NCBI GenBank assembly: GCA_963850995.1 | Contig: CAWKNQ010000015.1 | Span: 1-64,000 of the forward strand | From: Gaiellasilicea sp963850995 | Lineage (GTDB): Bacteria > Actinomycetota > Thermoleophilia > Gaiellales > Gaiellaceae | Reading direction: 5' to 3' | Length of the DNA stretch: 64,000 nt | Shown here: positions 1 through 7,913 of the stretch, piece by piece | How the letters are laid out: each line of letters starts with the position of its first letter | Numbering within the stretch: position 1 is the stretch's first letter | Notes under the pieces: model-generated | What the model was told of the DNA's origin: nothing | Seen by the model: only the letters and a program-made list of their open reading frames with translations | Databases searched by the model: none | Program-made: the position numbers and the translations under genes

Positions 1-149
1 AGCAGCTCACGGCGCTGCGAAACGACGTCGGCCTCCTCAGCGAGGAGTACGACCCCCAGAGCAAACGCCTGTTGGGCAACTTCCCGCAGGCGTTCTCGCA
101 CATCGGACTGTTGCAAGCCATCTACGCGATCAGGGAAGCACGCCAGTAG
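1..149 (+). CDS. Glycoside hydrolase family 15 (glucoamylase/trehalase-type), C-terminal fragment
   Basis: The window opens inside this gene; the frame starts at base 3 and ends with TAG at 147-149. The 48 visible residues include LLSEEYDP, GNFPQAFSHIGL and a short polar tail. The NFPQAFSHIGL block is the hallmark C-terminal segment of the (alpha/alpha)6 barrel of GH15 enzymes, which hydrolyse alpha-glucosidic bonds of trehalose, maltodextrin or starch with inversion. The catalytic glutamates lie upstream of the window, so substrate cannot be decided. Identification as GH15 is confident; the specific activity is not. Confidence 0.85.
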   Translation, partial: QLTALRNDVGLLSEEYDPQSKRLLGNFPQAFSHIGLLQAIYAIREARQ

Positions 150-578
150 GCAACATTCGCCCCGCCCGCAGGTGCGTCGGCCCGACCGCGTCAGGAGCTC
201 GACGCCATCGACTGCCCCCACGAGCGAGGCATCCTCGGACGTCCCGCCGCCCGTGATGGACGGGTTGAATGCCACCGCCCACGATCGGGGAGGGGACTCG
301 AACCCTCGGCGTGACAGGCACCGACGTCCCGACTGCCCCCTCGTCCGCAATGCTGGGCGTTGTCCTACTGGAGAACAGACTGCAAAGAATGTTGGGGCGG
401 TTGGCCGCGCTGAAGTGGGGGACCCGCGGGCCGGGTCGTTCGGCGTCGATCGCGCGATAGGCAGCGGCCCGAAATACCCGACGGGTTTCAGGACACGGAC
501 CTCCAGCGCGTGTAAGCACATCGAGCATGCCCCGGGCGTCATCTCGGTCGCTGAGACGAGTTCCTCCAAGGCGCAGCT
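150..578. other. Gene-free junction with a degenerate tRNA-Asp/attachment-type repeat
   Basis: No convincing gene on either strand. The only recognisable content is the degenerate repeat at 292-406. The remainder is GC-rich sequence without start/ribosome-site combinations worth calling. Confidence 0.6.
292..406 (-). repeat. Repeat copy A: degenerate tRNA-Asp 3' part plus about 85 bp of shared flank
   Basis: On the minus strand this contains an anticodon-loop-like CCTGTCACGCCG followed by a T-arm-like GGGTTCGAGTCCC, i.e. a damaged 3' half of tRNA-Asp(GTC). The roughly 85 bp upstream of that on the minus strand (including GCATTGCGGACGAGGG and GTTCTCCAGT) align base for base, with scattered differences, to copy B at 13,691-13,820. 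The variable loop and T-stem are shortened here compared with copies B and C. Shared non-tRNA flank suggests both copies come from the same kind of integrated element. Confidence 0.65.
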
Positions 579-1064
579 CTACGATTTCGAGCGAAGTGCC
601 GCCCTGAGTGTGGCCTCCTCCTCGCTGCCCAGGGACGTCTGGATCAGGACACCTCTTCCGCTGAGCGTCGGAAGCACATTCTCCGGGACGGCCTTGCGGA
701 CGAGCAGGAACACAGCGGCTTTGCCAGGCTGGAGTTCTTCGCCCATTCGTCGCATGAAGTCGTCGTTGATGCCATCGTCCGTTTCGAGGAGAGCTCCGGT
801 GGCGGTCCCGGTAGCTGCGCCGACGGCTGCCCCGAGCAACGGCATGAAAAAGACCAACCCGATCAGCCCGCCCACGGCGGCGCCGGCCACTGAGCCGAAA
901 GCCGTGAGCGATGGCTGATGGAGCTTGACACTCCCGTCGTCGCGACGCTCGACGATCACGAAGTCGTCGAGGTCAAGGTCGCGCTTGCTCAAATGAGCCA
1001 GCTGGGTAACGACCTCACGCGCGGTGGCAAGATCGTCATACGCGATTACGACGAGATCGCTCAT
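579..1064 (-). CDS. DUF1269-family membrane protein
   Basis: 161 residues. Starts MSDLVVIAYDD, typical of the family's N-terminal ferredoxin-like stretch, then a glycine/alanine-rich hydrophobic hairpin (about residues 55-92, GAAVGGLIGLVFF and LGAAVGAATGTATGALL) that probably dips into or crosses the membrane, then a C-terminal soluble part ending in EEATLRAALRSKS. A good ribosome site (GGGAGG, five bases upstream) supports the ATG at 1064. The family is widespread in actinobacteria and is often linked to stress loci, but no biochemical function is established. A second, frameshifted member lies at 14,183-14,789. Confidence 0.8.
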   Translation of the reverse strand: MSDLVVIAYDDLATAREVVTQLAHLSKRDLDLDDFVIVERRDDGSVKLHQPSLTAFGSVAGAAVGGLIGLVFFMPLLGAAVGAATGTATGALLETDDGINDDFMRRMGEELQPGKAAVFLLVRKAVPENVLPTLSGRGVLIQTSLGSEEEATLRAALRSKS

Positions 1065-1320
1065 CGTGCCTCCCAGTCCTCACCGACTGCTCAAACCCAG
1101 TGAGTCTACGACGTTTCAGCGCGGTTCCAGGCAAACACGGCAACTCGCGCGCGATCCCGCCGCGCAACCGGCACCGCCGCCGGAGGACATCGCTGCGGAG
1201 GCCCGCGCGCGCACGAACCCCGCGGGCGCCGTTCCTCGCGCTCCCGGCGTCTGGCTCACCGTCGCCGCCGTTGTTGCGGCGGTTCTCGTCATCGTTGCCC
1301 TGACGCTCTACTTCGTCTGA
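1024..1320 (+). CDS. Possible small single-pass membrane protein
   Basis: The C-terminal half of this frame (about residues 45-98) reads as a polar, proline/alanine-rich linker followed by one strong transmembrane segment, GVWLTVAAVVAAVLVIVAL, and stops at 1320. The only in-frame ATG (1024) lies inside the divergently oriented DUF1269 gene and has no clear ribosome site, so the true start is probably downstream or the 5' part is shifted. I see no family. The transmembrane end is the only reason to list it. Confidence 0.3.
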   Translation: MARSSYAITTRSLIVPPSPHRLLKPSESTTFQRGSRQTRQLARDPAAQPAPPPEDIAAEARARTNPAGAVPRAPGVWLTVAAVVAAVLVIVALTLYFV

Positions 1321-1472
1321 CGCGATGCCGCCCAGGGAACAAGCCCGCCTGCTGTCGCGGCGAGTGGGGTCACCGCTGCCCGCGCGACCCGCGGGCCGGT
1401 GGGCCTCGTGAGTGGGAGTCTGAACGGAAAGCTCCATATCAGCTCCTTCCTTTGGCGGGACCGAGGTCCAGG

Positions 1473-2270
1473 TCAGGAGATGATGTCGCGGGTGCGGAAC
1501 ACAGCAAGGGAGACAGTGGCGGCGATGACGCCGTAGAGGACGACCAGCCCGAGCGCGGCGCCCCAGGCGAGTTGGTCGTTTCCGCCGGCGGCGAGCGTGT
1601 CCAGCGTGCCGCCGGGTAGATAGGAGCTGGCGTTCGGCGCGACGATGGAGATCAGGCCCTCCGCGACCAGCAGAAAGCCGAGCCCGATGCCGATGGCGAT
1701 GGCCGAGCTGCGGGTGAGCACGGCGAGCATGAGACCGATGAGTCCCCAGACGAGCCCTGCGATCGTGAAGTCGAAGAAGCCCTTCCCGAGCTCGGACGCG
1801 AAGTCGGTCTTCCATGCCTCGATCGGGATGCCCTCGAGCTTGGCAAGAGGCCGCGCGAAGACGACGACGACGAGCGTCGTCACGGTCGTGGCGAGCAGCG
1901 TGAAGACGCCCAGGGCGGCGATCTTGCCGCCTAGGAGGCGCGTCCTGTTCGGATGCGCCTGGGCGAGGATGCGGATCAGTCCCGTGCTGTAGTCGGTGGC
2001 CACCGCGATCGCCCAGAGCGCGAGCAAGATCACCCCGGCCAGCGTGCTCACGGTCGGCAAGGCGGTGAGGAAGCCGCCCGGGCTGGCGATCTCGGCGACG
2101 GTGTACGCGCCGGGGCCCTGTCCGGCTTGCGGCGGAGCAGCGGGTGCGTTCTCGGCCGACGTGAAGATGAAGATCGAGACCAGGCCCGCGAACAGCGCCA
2201 TCAGTCCGATGCCTCCGAAGAGAAACGCCGGCCGCCGGATCCGGATCAGCTCCGAACGGAAGGCGCGCAT
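1473..2270 (-). CDS. ABC-2 type transporter permease
   Basis: 265 residues with six hydrophobic segments, the first just after an arginine-rich N-terminus (MRAFRSELIRIRRPAFL) and the largest soluble loop between segments one and two. This is the architecture of ABC-2 permeases that pair with Ccm/Nat/drug-export ATPases. Its ATG overlaps the stop of the upstream ATPase gene by one base (TGATG), so the two are translationally coupled and should form one exporter. Substrate is unknown; drug, lipid or peptide export are all possible. Confidence 0.85.
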   Translation of the reverse strand: MRAFRSELIRIRRPAFLFGGIGLMALFAGLVSIFIFTSAENAPAAPPQAGQGPGAYTVAEIASPGGFLTALPTVSTLAGVILLALWAIAVATDYSTGLIRILAQAHPNRTRLLGGKIAALGVFTLLATTVTTLVVVVFARPLAKLEGIPIEAWKTDFASELGKGFFDFTIAGLVWGLIGLMLAVLTRSSAIAIGIGLGFLLVAEGLISIVAPNASSYLPGGTLDTLAAGGNDQLAWGAALGLVVLYGVIAATVSLAVFRTRDIIS

Positions 2271-3220
2271 CAGCCGCCGTCTCCGTGCCGCTGGACGCGA
2301 CGCTCTTCGGAAAGCTCGGTGTCAGTCGCTCCGGTCAGCCGCAGGAACACCGTCTCGAGCGTGTCAGCCTCTGGATTGAGCATCCGCAAGGTGAGTCCCG
2401 CTGCGGCGGTGGCCCGGTACAGATCGGCAGACCGCTCGGCCGGCATGGTGACGATCACCTCGTCATCGGAGGTCTCGTACGTCCAGCCGTTGTCCTCGAC
2501 GATCTCGACCAGGCGGGGCAGGTCGGATGCCGGCTCGGGCGCTGCGACCACCCGTTCGGTCGCGTGCTCCATCAGACCCTTGAGGCTGCCCGCATACACG
2601 AGCTCCCCGAACCGGATCACGACCAGGCTGTCCACCATCGCCTGGAGCTCACCGAGAAGATGCGAGGAGACCACCACCGTCCGGCCACCGGCGGCCAACG
2701 ATTTGAGCAGCTCGCGAATCTCGACGATGCCGGCCGGATCGAGCCCGTTCATCGGCTCGTCGAGCACCAGCAGTTCCGGATCCGGCAGCAACGCAGCCGC
2801 GATACCCAGCCGCTGCTTCATTCCGAGCGAATAGGTCGAGGCCTTGTCGTCCTCCCGCCCGGCCAGACCCACGATCTTGAGCACTTCGTCAACGCGCTTG
2901 GCGGGCAAGCCGCGCAGTGCGGCCAGACTCCGCAGATTGTCCCGGCCCGACAACGAACCCACAAACGCGGGGGCTTCGATCAGCGCGCCCACCCGGTCGG
3001 CGAAGCTCTCCGGGTGCTGAATCGACTCGCCCAGAACCGTTCCCGAACCAGCGCTCGGCTCGATCAGACCGAGCAAGACGCGGATCGTCGTCGACTTCCC
3101 CGAGCCGTTCGGCCCCACAAAACCGACCACACCACCGGCAGGAACCTCGAACGTCAGGTCGTTCACCGCCACGAGATCCCCGAAGCGCCGAGTCAACCCG
3201 TCTGCCGTTAGCGCGTTCAT
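2270..3220 (-). CDS. ABC transporter ATP-binding protein
   Basis: 316 residues. Walker A GPNGSGKST at about residues 37-45, signature YSLGMKQR near 135, Walker B LLVLDEP, and H-loop SSH. The LGMKQR signature and the 80-residue C-terminal extension after the nucleotide-binding domain are typical of ATPases of ABC-2 exporters (drug or bacitracin-resistance type). It is the first gene of a two-gene operon with the permease at 1473-2270. Located on the cytoplasmic face of the membrane; it powers export. Confidence 0.9.
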   Translation of the reverse strand: MNALTADGLTRRFGDLVAVNDLTFEVPAGGVVGFVGPNGSGKSTTIRVLLGLIEPSAGSGTVLGESIQHPESFADRVGALIEAPAFVGSLSGRDNLRSLAALRGLPAKRVDEVLKIVGLAGREDDKASTYSLGMKQRLGIAAALLPDPELLVLDEPMNGLDPAGIVEIRELLKSLAAGGRTVVVSSHLLGELQAMVDSLVVIRFGELVYAGSLKGLMEHATERVVAAPEPASDLPRLVEIVEDNGWTYETSDDEVIVTMPAERSADLYRATAAAGLTLRMLNPEADTLETVFLRLTGATDTELSEERRVQRHGDGG

Positions 3221-3262
3221 CCGTCCGTACCTCCGCCAGCGTACGTCATCCGGCCCGATTCA

Positions 3263-4798
3263 TCAGCCACCGGAGGCGCTCGATCCTGCGAGCGTTCGCA
3301 GCTCGCGCTCCGAGGCCCCGACTGGAGCCTGCGTCGTCTCGCGCAGCGGCACGTCGCGCAGGCGCCAGCTCAGCGCGAACGCGACGATCATCACGGCGGC
3401 CGCCGTCTGGAAGACGGGGTGGAGCGCGGCGGCGACGGCTGCGGCGTAGATGGCGTTGATCGCGGTAGGGAGCTGCTCGATCGCGGCGGGGGTTGCGTCG
3501 GTCGGGACGTGCGCGCCGGGCGGGAGGCGGTGCGCGAGCTCCACGCCGAGGCGGTTCGCGAAGATCGCGCCGAAGACGGAGACGCCGATCGAGCCGCCGA
3601 CCTGCCTGAACAGCGTCGCGCCCGAGGTGGCGACGCCGAGGAGCCGGTAGTCGACCGCGTTCTGCGCGGCGAGCACGAGCACCTGCATCACCAGCCCGAG
3701 CCCGAGGCCGAGGAGCAGCATGTACAGGCCTGCGACCCACGTCGGGGTTCCCGGCTCGAGCGTCGAGAGCAGGTAGAGCGCGACCGCCGCGAGCGCCGTG
3801 CCGGCGCGCGGGAAGCGGCGATAGCTCCCGTAGCGCGAGATCAGGAAGCCGCTCGCGGTCGAGGTCACGAGCACGCCGAGCATCATCGGCGTCAGCAGCA
3901 GCCCCGAGCCGGTGGCGCTGTAGCCCTTGACGAGCTGGAGGTAGACCGGGATGAACGTCACGGAGCCGAAGAGCGCGAACCCGATCACGAAGCCGATCGC
4001 GCTCGTCGTCCGGAAGGTGGCGTTGCGGAAGAGCTCGAGCGGCACGATCGGCTCCGCGGCGCGCGCCTCGACGAGCGGGAAGAGCGCGAGCAGCGCCACG
4101 CTGGCGGAGATCGTCGCGAGCATCCACGGCGCGTCCCAGGCGTAGCTCGCCCCGCCGAGGCTCGTGTAGAGGATGACCCCCGACAGCCCCGCCGCGAGCA
4201 CGAGCGTGCCGAGCCAGTCGATCCGGCACCGCTCCGTCACCTGCCGCGACTCGAGGACGCTCGCGATCACCGCCAGCGCGACGAGGCCGAGCGGCAGGTT
4301 GATGTAGAAGATCCAGCGCCAGGAGAGGTTGTCGACGAAGAAGCCGCCGAGCAGCGGCCCGGCGACGACCGCGACGCCGAGGACGCCGCCGAACAGGCCC
4401 TGGTAGCGGCCGCGCTCGCGCGGCGCGACGATGTCCCCGACGACCGCCATCGAGACGACGATCAGGCCGCCGCCGCCGAGCCCCTGCACCGCGCGGAAGA
4501 CGATCAGCTCCAGCATGCTCCCGGCGAGCCCGCACAGCGTGGAGCCGACGAGGAAGAGCACGAGCGCGGCCTGCAGGACGCGCTTGCGCCCGTACATGTC
4601 GCCGAGCTTCCCGTAGATCGGCCCCACCACCGTCGATGCCAGCAGGTACGCGGTCACCACCCACGAGAGGTACTCGAGGCCGCCCAGCTCGCCGACGATT
4701 GTCGGCAGCGCCGTCGAGACGATCGTCTGGTCGAGCGCCGCGACGAACAGCACGAGCAGCAGCGCGCCGAAGACCAGGCGCCGCCGTCCCACGGCCAT
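3263..4798 (-). CDS. MFS transporter, DHA2-type (14-TM) multidrug exporter
   Basis: 511 residues from the ATG at 4798 (protein begins MAVGRRRLVFGALLL). Motifs of the drug:H+ antiporter-2 group are clear: LDQTIVSTALPTIVGEL in TM1, GKLGDMYGRKRV (motif A) between TM2 and TM3, and GVLGVAVVAGPLLGGFF (motif C, antiporter signature) in TM5. About 14 hydrophobic segments. The frame is open upstream to 4912, giving a 38-residue N-terminal extension that begins like a short-chain dehydrogenase (see 4799-4912). I prefer the internal ATG for the transporter, although the upstream start has the better ribosome site. Neighbours are two redox enzymes on the same strand. Confidence 0.88.
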   Translation of the reverse strand: MAVGRRRLVFGALLLVLFVAALDQTIVSTALPTIVGELGGLEYLSWVVTAYLLASTVVGPIYGKLGDMYGRKRVLQAALVLFLVGSTLCGLAGSMLELIVFRAVQGLGGGGLIVVSMAVVGDIVAPRERGRYQGLFGGVLGVAVVAGPLLGGFFVDNLSWRWIFYINLPLGLVALAVIASVLESRQVTERCRIDWLGTLVLAAGLSGVILYTSLGGASYAWDAPWMLATISASVALLALFPLVEARAAEPIVPLELFRNATFRTTSAIGFVIGFALFGSVTFIPVYLQLVKGYSATGSGLLLTPMMLGVLVTSTASGFLISRYGSYRRFPRAGTALAAVALYLLSTLEPGTPTWVAGLYMLLLGLGLGLVMQVLVLAAQNAVDYRLLGVATSGATLFRQVGGSIGVSVFGAIFANRLGVELAHRLPPGAHVPTDATPAAIEQLPTAINAIYAAAVAAALHPVFQTAAAVMIVAFALSWRLRDVPLRETTQAPVGASERELRTLAGSSASGG

Positions 4799-4912
4799 CT
4801 CAGTCAACGACCTCGCCTCCCGGGACGGAGGCGCGTCGAGCGCCTGCCGACGCAGCGCCGATCCGCGGGCAGCGCCGCTGACCAGCGCCACCTTTCCATT
4901 GAGGTCGGACAT
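4799..4912 (-). pseudogene. 5' remnant of a short-chain dehydrogenase (SDR), in frame with the MFS gene
   Basis: On the minus strand an excellent ribosome site (GAAGGAG) precedes ATG at 4912, and the first 17 residues are MSDLNGKVALVSGAARG, the standard opening of an SDR Rossmann fold up to the TGxxxG-like turn. After that, SDR similarity stops and the frame runs through about 20 unrelated residues into the MFS transporter. This looks like a deletion that removed the body of an SDR gene and left its translation start joined in frame to the exporter. The transporter may now be expressed from the SDR start. Confidence 0.55.
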
Positions 4913-5008
4913 GTCTTCTCCTTCGTTGCCGTCGCCGAACGATGGGCAGGGCCGCTGCCAGACGGCTGCCAGCCGTCGCGCCTTCTCTGCCGCGGCGGGT
5001 CACCTTGG

Positions 5009-6379
5009 TCAGCCAGGCACCGCCGCGGCGGGGGCGGCGTCGGTCGTCGTGCCGCCGGGATCGACGTTGAAGTTGTCGCGGAACAGGTTGCGCGGGTCGA
5101 GCTCGCGCTTCAGCGCCCGGAGGCGTTCGATCGTCGCGGGCGGGAAGGCCTCGCCGAGACGCGCGGGGTGCTGGTCGGTCTCGAAGGGCAGGTAGATGCC
5201 GCCGAGGTGCGGGCGGATCCGCGTCCAGTGGCGGTCCACCTCACGCGCATCGGCGCCGAGCGCGTTGACCTGGAACTGCGCTTCGCGGTGGGCGAAGGCG
5301 GTCGCATCCGGGGGCACGTCGGCCGTCGCCCCGCCGAGGCTCCGCAGCTGGAAGAGATGGACGGATCCTGAGCGCAGCAGTGCCGCGATCTCTGCGGCGA
5401 ACGCGGGCGTGATCGCGTTCAGCAGGCCCGAGCGGCCGACCGGCTCGCCCCGGCCGTGCTGCTCCTCGGTCGCGTGGAGGTTCATCACCCCGGCGTAGGG
5501 CGTGACGACGACCTGGTGCTGCACGAGCGGCGCGAGCTCGACGAAGGGCTGGAGGCGGGCAACGATCGTGTCGCGGTCCGCGGAATCCACCACGACGGCG
5601 ATCGTCAGGGCGAGAGGGCCCGCGTCGCCAGGCCCCGCAAGGAGCATGGTCGTGGTGTCGCGGGGCGCGCTGGAGGCGACCTCGCCGAAGGCGACCAGGA
5701 AGCTCGCAGGATCCTGCACCAGGTGCGTCAGCAGGGCCAAGCCGACCTGGTCGACCTCGTCGACCACGAAGTCGAAGGAGACGACGACGCCGAAGTTCGC
5801 CCCTGCGCCGCGCACCGCCCAGAACAGCTCCCGGTTCTCGTGCTCGTCGGCCACCACCACCGACCCGTCGGCGAGGACGACGTGCGCCGCGACGAGGTGG
5901 TCGATGGTCAGGCCATGCGCGCGGGCGAGCAACCCGATCCCGCCGGAGGTCGCCAAGCCGCCCACACCCACCGCGCCGCTGTCGCCGGACGACAGCGCCC
6001 AGCCGTGCGGCTGCAGCGCGGCGGCGACGTCCCTCCAGCGGGCGCCGGGGCCGATGCGGACGAGCCGCGCGGCGGGGTCGAGCACGTGGATGCCGTTCAG
6101 ATGCCGGAGGTCGATGACGATGCCGCCGTCGTTCGTCGAGCGACCGCTGAGGCCGTGCCCGCCGCTGCGGATGCCGAGGGGCAAATGCAGGTGACGCCCG
6201 GCGAAGTCGACGGCATCGACGACCTGCTCGACCGTGCGCGGGAGCAGCACGATGCCGGGCGCTCCGCCGCGGAAGTACGTCGACGTCAGCCGACCGTACG
6301 CGGGATCGCCCGGCTTCACGGCGGCGTCGGCGAGGGACGCCGGGACGGCGTCGTAGTCCAGCGTCGATGATCCGTGCAC
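5009..6379 (-). CDS. FAD-linked oxidase, berberine-bridge-enzyme type
   Basis: 456 residues. The PCMH-type FAD domain shows VLLPRTVEQVVDAVDFA, then RSGGHGLSG, where the histidine is the usual 8-alpha-histidyl-FAD attachment site, and GVGGLATSGGIGLLARAHG. The second flavin anchor seen in true bicovalent BBE enzymes (a cysteine before the VGxGG turn) is serine/alanine here, so the flavin is probably singly attached. The C-terminal BBE tail NLFRDNFNVDPGG is present. Such enzymes oxidise alcohols, sugars or alkaloid-like molecules with O2. It sits 15 bp after the LLM oxidoreductase gene, likely co-transcribed. A second paralogue is at 21,621-23,024. Confidence 0.88.
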   Translation of the reverse strand: MHGSSTLDYDAVPASLADAAVKPGDPAYGRLTSTYFRGGAPGIVLLPRTVEQVVDAVDFAGRHLHLPLGIRSGGHGLSGRSTNDGGIVIDLRHLNGIHVLDPAARLVRIGPGARWRDVAAALQPHGWALSSGDSGAVGVGGLATSGGIGLLARAHGLTIDHLVAAHVVLADGSVVVADEHENRELFWAVRGAGANFGVVVSFDFVVDEVDQVGLALLTHLVQDPASFLVAFGEVASSAPRDTTTMLLAGPGDAGPLALTIAVVVDSADRDTIVARLQPFVELAPLVQHQVVVTPYAGVMNLHATEEQHGRGEPVGRSGLLNAITPAFAAEIAALLRSGSVHLFQLRSLGGATADVPPDATAFAHREAQFQVNALGADAREVDRHWTRIRPHLGGIYLPFETDQHPARLGEAFPPATIERLRALKRELDPRNLFRDNFNVDPGGTTTDAAPAAAVPG

Positions 6380-6394
6380 GTCGCGCCCTCCCCC

Positions 6395-7306
6395 TCAGCC
6401 GGTCGCGGCCGCGTGCCGCTCGGCCGCGACCAGCTCACGCGTGGCCGGAACGACCTCGGCCGCGAAGCGTTCGATCGTCGCCGCCTCGTCGGAACCGAGG
6501 ACGAAGGCGCCCACGCCGTAGCGCAGCGCCATGTCGGCCAGCTCCTCCGCCCACTGGGCCGGCGGCCCGTCGAGCAGGCCACCCCGCAATCGCGAGAACC
6601 GCCCCGGGAACGTGAGGATCCGGCGCACGGCCGACGGGTCACGGCCGGCCGCCGCGGCAGCCTCGTCGATCACGCGGTTGGGCTCGGCCAGCGTCGGCGG
6701 CCCGCCCGGCAGGAACAGGCGGATCGGCACGGACCAGCCATCCGCCCTCCGCCCGACGAGGCGAAGCATGCGTGGCATCCCGGCCCCGACCCAGATCCCG
6801 ACGTCGTGCGCCGGGGCCGGTCCGCGCGGCGCTCCCCAGGCGCGGTAGTGCTTCCCGTCGAAGAAGACACCGCCCGGCTCGTCCGCGGCCCAGACTTCAC
6901 GGATGATCGTGATCGCCTCCTCGAGCGCCTCGACGGCCTCGCCGGGGGTGCGGCGCGGCCCGCCCATCGCCTCGATCGCGTCCCACACCCGCCCGGCACC
7001 GATCCCCAGCTCGAAGCGACCGCCGGAGAGCAGGTCGACCGAGGCGGCGGCGCGGGCCAGCATGACCGGCGGCCGCAGCGGGAGGTTCAGCACGTTGTGG
7101 CTGAGCCGAACCCGCGAGGTGCGCGCCGCCACGTACGTGAGGAGGGTCCACGTGTCGAGGAAGCCCGGCTGGTACGGGTGGTCCTGGAACGTCACCAGGT
7201 CGAGGCCGGCCCGGTCCGCGACCACCGCCAGCTCGACGGCGTGATGAGGTCGCTGCGCAGCCGGCGTGATGAACGTCCCGAAGAGCAGCTCGTGTCCGTA
7301 GTCCAT
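6395..7306 (-). CDS. Luciferase-like (LLM class) flavin/F420-dependent oxidoreductase
   Basis: 303 residues from ATG at 7306, chosen because GAGGGA lies eight bases upstream and the protein then starts MDYGHELLFGTF, the first beta strand of the LLM TIM barrel. The frame is open further upstream but with low-complexity, unrelated residues. Family blocks include TWTLLTYVAARTSRVRL, LLSGGRFELGIGAG and GVWVGA-like GIWVGAGMPRML. LLM enzymes use FMN or F420 for hydride transfer or monooxygenation. In an actinobacterium F420 is plausible. First gene of a minus-strand group with the BBE oxidase and the MFS exporter. Confidence 0.87.
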   Translation of the reverse strand: MDYGHELLFGTFITPAAQRPHHAVELAVVADRAGLDLVTFQDHPYQPGFLDTWTLLTYVAARTSRVRLSHNVLNLPLRPPVMLARAAASVDLLSGGRFELGIGAGRVWDAIEAMGGPRRTPGEAVEALEEAITIIREVWAADEPGGVFFDGKHYRAWGAPRGPAPAHDVGIWVGAGMPRMLRLVGRRADGWSVPIRLFLPGGPPTLAEPNRVIDEAAAAAGRDPSAVRRILTFPGRFSRLRGGLLDGPPAQWAEELADMALRYGVGAFVLGSDEAATIERFAAEVVPATRELVAAERHAAATG

Positions 7307-7913
7307 GTCAGTCCCTCGCCTTAGTTCGTCCGTGTTCGTGGCGACGTACCTCGCTGCGTCGCGCGTTGTTTGTCCGAGAGAAGAACATCGCGGCCAGGAT
7401 GGGTGCCGACGCTGCCAAGCCACTGCCAGCCATGGCGCCGCCGCTGCCATCGAGGGCAGTCCCGCCTGCGGCACGGTTCGCGACTCAGGTACATCCGTGG
7501 CGGCGAGAGTGCGGCAATTGGCTGAGCCCGCCGGCCCACACGGAAGAAACGGACGATGGACTGTCCGGCAAGGAGAGCACCTTTCTCATCTGCTCCTTCT
7601 AGGGCGTGGCGGTGGTCGGCGTCGCGTCGAGCGGCGACGAGGGCGGGCGCTTCGAGGAACGTGATCACCGCGAGCCACGCCGGTGATGCTCGCTGGTCTC
7701 GGGCAGCCCAAGCTTCCCGAGCCCGGTCCGCGAGGGAGCGGTCGTCTCGACGACCGGCCCGGCTGCGGGCTCTGTGGTCTGTGTCGCCGTCATCTGGGTG
7801 CGACCGTACGGGGCGGCGACTGCCGCGGCGCAGCCACGCGCCGAGTCGGCGCGACGCATCCCGTAGAATCGCCGGCTGGTTGTGCGGAGGAGGGAGGCTC
7901 GGGTGGCACCCCC
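7307..7913. other. Intergenic region upstream of the kinase operon
   Basis: No gene I can support. On the minus strand between about 7,550 and 7,790 there are fragments that read like a membrane protein when frames are joined (SRTGLGKLGLPETSEHH then AWLAVITFLEAPALV), which may be a decayed gene. On the plus strand a TAGAAT box at 7864 and GGAGGAGGGAGG at 7887-7898 precede the kinase start. Confidence 0.4.

Noticed and set aside
1036..1815. Long arginine-rich open frame on the minus strand over the DUF1269 start and the ABC permease
   Set aside because: Composition is that of an out-of-frame shadow of high-GC coding sequence, and it overlaps a well-supported permease on the same strand.
3419..5371. 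650-codon plus-strand open frame opposite the MFS and oxidase genes
   Set aside because: Antisense shadow; residue use (Arg, Glu, His, Asp runs) lacks any domain, while the minus strand has clear transporter motifs.
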